A stretch of 64,000 nucleotides of DNA from positions 1-64,000 of the forward strand of contig JAIVFJ010000290.1 of the NCBI GenBank assembly GCA_025765615.1, written 5' to 3'. The position numbers and the translations under genes are program-made. The notes under the pieces were generated by a model. That model searched no databases and was not told where the DNA came from. It was given only the letters and a program-made list of their open reading frames with translations. This document shows, piece after piece, positions 58,615 to 64,000 of this stretch (positions within the stretch are counted from its first letter, which is position 1; every line of letters begins with the position of its first letter). The DNA is from Zopfochytrium polystomum (taxonomy: Eukaryota > Chytridiomycota > Chytridiomycetes > Chytridiales > Chytridiaceae).

Positions 58615-59233
58615 AGGAGGATGGGATTCGAATAACAATGATGATCGACCCGTCGTGTTCACGGGTTGACGAGAACAACCAAGATGAGGGGGCAGGACGA
58701 TGAAAAAAAGGATCACCGTTATTCTTATCATTCTTGATGGAATGAAAACGCCCATCCCAACTCCCACCCCCACCCCCCGCACCACTAATACTACTCACTG
58801 GCGGTGGAGGCGGTGGTGGCGGCGTCAAAGCCCATCGATTTGCGAGGAAAGACAACCGAGCGACGTCGGAAGATGGACTGAATGAGATGATGATGACGAC
58901 GATTTTGCTGCGAAAACAGGCGACGACGACGACGGACGCAGTGACAACGACGACTGACGGACGAACGAGCGAGGGAGAAAACGAGCCGGAGACGAAGCGA
59001 GGCGATCGAACGAGGCGAACGACGGGGGGCCGTTTGAGAGGGAGAGAGAGAGAGAGAGAGAGCGGGCTCGGCCCGCCGCGACCTGTCGGAATTGAACCAC
59101 AACCAACCACACGTCCACCAGGCGGCCGACACCAAGCCTCTGTGCACCGCCGCTCCCCCGCCTACCCCCCCTCCCCAACTCCCGCGTTTGAGAGAGAGAG
59201 AGAGAGAGAGAGAGAAGAGAGAGTGAGAGAAAG

Positions 59234-59279
<46 letters not shown>

Positions 59280-60723
59280 CGTGTGTTTGTTTACGTGCGT
59301 GCTTGCGAGCGAGCGTGTGCGTGCGTGAGTGAACACGTATGTAGCAGTGTAGTCTGCGAGTGGGTGAGAGTGCGCGATGTGAGTGGAACAGCTGGGGACA
59401 AAGGGTGGGTTGGTGGGGGGTAAGGAGGTGGCGGCCGCGGCTGGCTGCCAAGGTGGGCTGTATCAGTGACCGAGAGAGACAGAGACAGAGAGAAAGACAG
59501 CGAGAGAGAAAAGTATCATTATAATTTTGAACACACACCCTCTCGAATCTCTTTTTTTGGGCAAAACCCGGCCGGGGCGCAAGGGTGGGTCGGGTGAGGG
59601 GGATAAATGAGGAATACTTTTTGATGTTCCTCCTCGATTGATTGTTATGTTTATATACATTCACACTGTTTGGTGCATGTCGGCGGCGGGAATTAATAAA
59701 CAAACCCAAACCCAAACAAAAAAAGAAAAAACAAAAAAAAAATATTCCAGTGCCGTGCGCGCGCGCTCTGTGTGCTCGCGAACGTTCGTCCGTCAGCGCA
59801 CAAGCTGACTTCAGTATTTCCTTCTCGTTTCCGTCTCTCTCTCTCTCCCTTCCCGCCTCTTTGATGCGACTTCTTTTATTAAAAAATGCTTTTTGGTAGT
59901 TGGTATTATACACCGCACACAGATGCTATGCGCCCAAACAGGCAAATGTCGAAACCGATCAATAAAGATAGAGAGCGTGAGAGAGAGAGTGTGTGTGTGT
60001 GTGTGTGTTTGTGTGGTGTGTGTGCGACAGACAGACAGCGAGAGACAGTTTACGAAAGGGCGCAAAGCGCAACAACGCCTTCCATCGGAATGTGAGTGGA
60101 TTGTACGCTTGGGATAACGGAGGTGTTTGAAAAATACGGGACGGGAAACCTTCAAAAAGTTTAATTTCTTTTTTTCGGTGGAAACGCCCTCAGTCTGTCT
60201 GAGTACAGTCATATTGCGATTCGAGCAAAGGCAAAAAGAAAAAGTGAAAAACAATATAGCGGAAAGCCGGCGGAAAAGGAGAAGACAAAAATGGGGGCAC
60301 TTCTCCTTGTGTTCACGATCCTCCAATATTGTGCGTTCCATTAATATCTGATATAAATTTCTACCGCAACGGAACAAAACAACCCCTGCAGACAAAAAAA
60401 CAACGAAAAAAAATAACAAAAAAAAGACACAAAACATTGAGCGCGGAAAAACAACTTGAACGGAAGCAAACAGCCAATCCCTTCCGAAAATGGAAATTGC
60501 AGAAACAACAAACGCAGCAATCTTTCTCCCGCTTTCTCTCTCTCACTCACTCTCTCTCTGTCTCTCTCTCTGTCTCTCTCGCTCACAGCTCTCTCCTTCC
60601 CTGGGCGTCCCATTACGTGCCCGATCCCTTGCGGATCCCTCTGAATGAAATGCCCGCCGTGTCAAGTGTCACCACAAGAAACCCTTCCCCCCACCCGGCC
60701 AAAATATCGGGCCGGTTGGGTGC

Positions 60724-60767
<44 letters not shown>

Positions 60768-61067
60768 GCGTGTGCGTGATGGGTTTTCCACTGGGGGTGA
60801 AAGAGCGGTTCGGCCAGCGACTGCAAAAGAAAGGACAGGAAGGCTTGCCTCTGCCAACTGACACGGTTGAGATCGATGAGGAGCAGCCCCTCCCAAAGGG
60901 CAAATCCGAACCCCCAGTTTTTACGACGTGACCATTTTTTCACCGGTTTTTTTTCACAGCTCAAAATAATAATAGTTCGTCGGTGGAGGGGTCATGAGCT
61001 TGTTAGCTGCGTCCTTCAACGCAACGTACGTCGTCGCCAAATGAACAGTTGTATTTAGCGCTTTGCA
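58523..61067. repeat. Microsatellite-rich intergenic region
   Basis: (GA)n at 58580-58611, 59041-59062 and 59191-59214; (GT)n at 59237-59275, 59990-60015 and 60729-60765. GACGAC-rich stretch at 58890-58960. No gene could be supported. Confidence 0.75.
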
Positions 61068-62277
61068 ATGGCGTAAAAGTCCATGGAGAAGCAATTATTA
61101 GGGGGGGTGTGGCGCAGGGTTGGTGGTCGCTGTACGAACTTTCCCGTTCATTTTTTTTTGGTTTTCTCTTGGCTCGCTACACGCAAGGACCACCAAACCC
61201 GTCATGGGCTCAGGGTAGGTTCGGTCCCCGTCGAAAGCTAGCTATCTGCGCAATCCTTGCCCAAGAGTATGGACGTACGTACGCACGCACGGACGGACGG
61301 ACGGACGAGCGGACGAGCGGACGAGCGGAATGACTGCCCAACCAAATGAATGCCTAACCTTCTCCCCACGCGACGTGTGGGGCGCGTCGTGTATTGTACC
61401 GCACTCACGGCCCATCCCAACTCGCTTCGGATTGCGGGCATTGCGAACGCTGAGAGGAAGACGATCGCATCACACTCCGCAAACGGCTTTTTTCCATCGT
61501 TTTTCTGGTCCCTCGCGCACGATTCACTCCGCTTTTTCTGTCAAACTTTTGACCGAACATCCCCATCTCTTGATCTACTCCCGCCCCCCAGGATCAACCT
61601 CAAATCGCAGAAGCGGATCGCCGCCGCGGTGCTCAAGTGCGGCAAGAACAAGATCTGGCTGGACCCCAATGAGACTTCGACCATCGCCGCAGAAAACTCG
61701 CGTACGACGACTCTGTTGTTCCTTATTTTCTTTTCTCTCTCTTGTCGCCACACTTACACACACGCTCTCTCCCGCTGCACTTCTCTCTCTCCCTCTCTCC
61801 CTCTCTCCCTCTCTCCCTCTCTCCCTCTCTCTCTCCCTCCTATCTCCCTCTCTCTCTCTCACCCAGGCAAGGGCATCGCGAAGCTCGCCAAGAACGGCCT
61901 GATCATCAAAAAAAAGACGGCGATCCACTCGCGCTTCCGCGTGCGGGAAAAGCTCGCGGCGAAGCGGCTCGGCCGGCACACGGGCACAGGCAAACGGCGC
62001 GGCACGGCCGAGGCGCGCATGCCGACCTCGGTGCTCTGGATGCGCCGCCAGCGCGTCCTCCGCCGCATGCTCCGCCGCTACCGCGAGGCCGGCAAAATCG
62101 ACAAGCACCTCTACCACGTCTTGTACCTCAAGTGCAAGGGAAACGTGTTCAAGAACAAGCGCGTCCTGATGGAGTTTATCCACAAGGCCAAGGCGGATAA
62201 GGCCAGGGCGAAGCTGCTGGCGGACCAGGCCGAGGCCCACAGGAACAGGACAAAGGTTCGGGGCGTTGTTTGTTTGG

Positions 62278-62308
<31 letters not shown>

Positions 62309-62526
62309 AAGGTGGCGGGACCTTCTTGCTGAATGTCGTGTGTTCGTGTGTCTGTGCGTGCGTGTGAGTGCGGTCGTGTGTGTGTCTGTGCGTGCGCGTG
62401 CGCGTGCGCGAAACGCACTCGCGCTTTTCGTCTCTGCGACGCCCTAACATATTATTCTAGGCCGCCCGCGAACGCCGTGCGCAGCGGATCGCGTCAAAGA
62501 AGGAGGAGCTCCACGCCGACAAGTGA
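61068..62526 (+). CDS. RPL19: 60S ribosomal protein eL19
   Basis: Structural protein of the large ribosomal subunit, 189 residues, the same length as yeast Rpl19. Exons 61592-61701, 61867-62255 and 62461-62526 encode [110 protein letters not shown] and the end KKEELHADK. The first coding exon is inferred to be only ATGGC (61068-61072), spliced across 61073-61591 to give MAINLKSQ. Phase and length fit, but the exon is too short to prove. The second intron is a CT-rich 165-nt tract. No frame steps are needed. Confidence 0.92.
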
Positions 62527-63057
62527 AGTCGTGTCTGACGAAACACGCGACGATGCCCGAGGGGGAGGAGGAGGAGGCGGAGGATGAGCGGACGGGAAGG
62601 GGTGGGGTCGGTTCAGTTCCAATGTCGTTGCCCTTTTGCCCTTACGCGCGTACGAGTAGGCTGCAAGGGCCTCTCCCCTTCCTTTTTTTTTTTTTTTTTT
62701 TTTTTTTTGGTGGTTTTACTGTACCTTCTTTTTCTCGCTTTCTATTGCAAAGTCTAACAAAAACGAATGCAACAAACAAACAAAAAAGGAAAAAGTAAAA
62801 GAAGACCTTTGAAGTGATGCGGCTGGTGAGGGCACTTCTCGTTTGTTGCAGCTGCGAAGAAGCGCCGCAAGCTCAAATGCGTGAAAAGGCCCCTACTTTC
62901 TAGTTTTCTTATTGGATTCCAACCTCCCCCGTTTAACGAAGAAATTTGCAACAAAGATTGTTAATAAGCAAAAGGCGCATCCTTTTACGTAAAGGGGACG
63001 CTTCGTTAAGGTTGCCTGCACCCGAATAGATTTTATATGAATTTCGAATGCTTCTAC
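62527..63057. other. Spacer between eL19 and tRNA-Ala
   Basis: Contains a T(28) run at 62681-62708 and no recognised gene. Confidence 0.6.
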
Positions 63058-63130
63058 GGGGAATTAGCTCAAATGGTAGAGCGCTCGCTTAGCATGCGAG
63101 AGGCACGGGGATCGATACCCCGATTCTCCA
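63058..63130 (+). tRNA. tRNA-Ala (AGC)
   Basis: 73 nt, complete cloverleaf. Acceptor GGGGAAT/ATTCTCC; A box TAGCTCAAATGGTAGAGC. The anticodon arm is CTCGC-TTAGCAT-GCGAG with anticodon AGC. The T arm is CGGGG-ATCGATA-CCCCG, whose loop has A in place of the usual first T. No intron and no encoded CCA. Confidence 0.96.
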
Positions 63131-63151
63131 AAATCGTTTCGAATTATCACA

Positions 63152-63730
63152 GTGAACTTGGTCCACACAATTTTTTTTTACTTTTTTTCACTTTTTTCAT
63201 TTGCCCAGGGTCGAAAAAACTTGGTGTGTGCTCAGATGAAGATGTATACGCTCAAAAATCTGTGTGGACAAGCTTCAGCAGAACTTTTTTCTGAAGTGTT
63301 ATTTGGTCAAAGTTCATCTATTTGTATTCAAGCTCTCACAACAGTAGGAAGTCGATTGACGCACTCCAAGGTTTTGATGAGAATGTTCTGGACAGCAATG
63401 ATGTTGACCTTCCTCAGTTCCATCCATCTCCTTTTCAATGGGGACCTGATGATCCCTTCTCCCAGGTCCATCTGTGAAAGGATTAGTCAAAAGGAGCACA
63501 CTGCAGAGCCTGGATTCACTTTGGAGAGAGCTGCTTTGATATATTCTGCTACAGCTGACCTCGTTGGCACTGTTCCTGTTGACGTAGCTCTTGTTGCAGC
63601 ACTGGATGATATGTCAATTGGCGCACCTGTTCCTGTGACATTCAGCCTGTCTAAGGGGAGATTTCTTGGTGCAGCAGAGATCTCAAGTGAAAAAAATACC
63701 TGGCGAAGAAAAACAAACAAAGGACTGTGA
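63152..63730 (+). other. Unassigned coding-like segment at window edge
   Basis: Two stretches look coding but lie in different frames: DALQGFDENVLDSNDVDLPQ continuing FHPSPFQWGPDDPF (about 63358-63470), and FTLERAALIYSATADLVGTV (about 63518 onward). No family is recognised. It could be a spliced gene or a transposon remnant running off the window. Confidence 0.3.
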
Positions 63731-64000
63731 AAAGGTAATTTCTCACTTGTCTTCTTTCAGTTCTAAGTAAAACATTGTTCTTGTGAAAATTGATATGCCA
63801 AAGCATGGAATGTACGACATATCTTCAAGATCCAGATAGATGATGGTTTTCAGCTCTTCGGTTGGAGGGAAATTCTATTGCATGTTACAAAAATCTCCAG
63901 ACTTGCTCTACGAGCGGTGAAGTGAGTTCAACTTGCCCACAATGAAGATTTGAAAGCATTCCAGAAGACCCAGCAAAGCATCAACAAGTCAGTTTTGAAA

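Noticed and set aside
60613..60903. Minus-strand open frame near 60.7 kb
   Set aside because: Much of it translates a (GT)n tract; no motif.
61090..61226. Possible intron-containing tRNA (GGTGTGGCGCAGGG ... GGTTCGGTCCCC)
   Set aside because: The ends do not pair as an acceptor stem and the spacing is wrong.

Overview
The window reads as nuclear DNA of a fungus. Genes carry short GT-AG introns (about 50-200 nt). They include a Hog1-type MAP kinase, two WSC-domain wall-sensor proteins, a GH5 cellulase, a GMC oxidoreductase, a small cysteine-rich metallothionein and a ribosomal protein eL19. The transposons are Ty1/copia elements and a Ty3/gypsy chromovirus. Gene regions are GC-rich and full of long (GA/CT)n, (GT)n and homopolymer tracts. 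A cellulase next to WSC proteins fits an early-diverging, chytrid-like fungus, but the lineage is inferred.

Layout. 0.7-11.6 kb holds host genes: a Snf1/CAMK-like kinase (-), a three-exon metallothionein (+), a His-rich protein with three copies of an EGxxALFG motif (-), an OMS1-like methyltransferase (+), an MFSD10-like transporter (+) and a secreted GMC oxidoreductase (-). 12.9-30.8 kb is a scrambled cluster of copia-type retroelements: five LTRs of one family in alternating orientation, four partial or broken internal regions, a 315-bp MITE-like insertion, and pieces of one or two other LTR elements. 30.9-31.3 kb is a decayed fragment of 18S rDNA, followed by about 1.4 kb of repetitive sequence.

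32.8-46.4 kb holds host genes, all on the minus strand: WSC protein 1, a membrane-anchored GH5 endoglucanase, WSC protein 2 and Hog1. A gag-like zinc-knuckle remnant on the plus strand lies between the GH5 gene and WSC protein 2. Wall sensing, glucan hydrolysis and stress MAPK signalling are therefore physically close. 48.6-53.9 kb is a complete, apparently very young chromovirus. Its LTR carries an almost unbroken heat-shock-element array, and its PBS is complementary to the predicted 5' end of its own RNA (Tf1-type self-priming). 55.9-58.5 kb encodes an unrecognised seven-helix membrane protein with GPCR-like topology. 61.1-62.5 kb is eL19 and 63.06 kb is tRNA-Ala(AGC).

A recurring oddity is that six host genes need single +1 frame steps (ten in all, all in the same direction) to read as one protein, while five other host genes and the chromovirus need none. 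Where a conserved motif pins the place, the extra base lies in or beside a run of identical bases. This looks like insertion errors in the sequence more than biology, but it affects any automatic gene model here.
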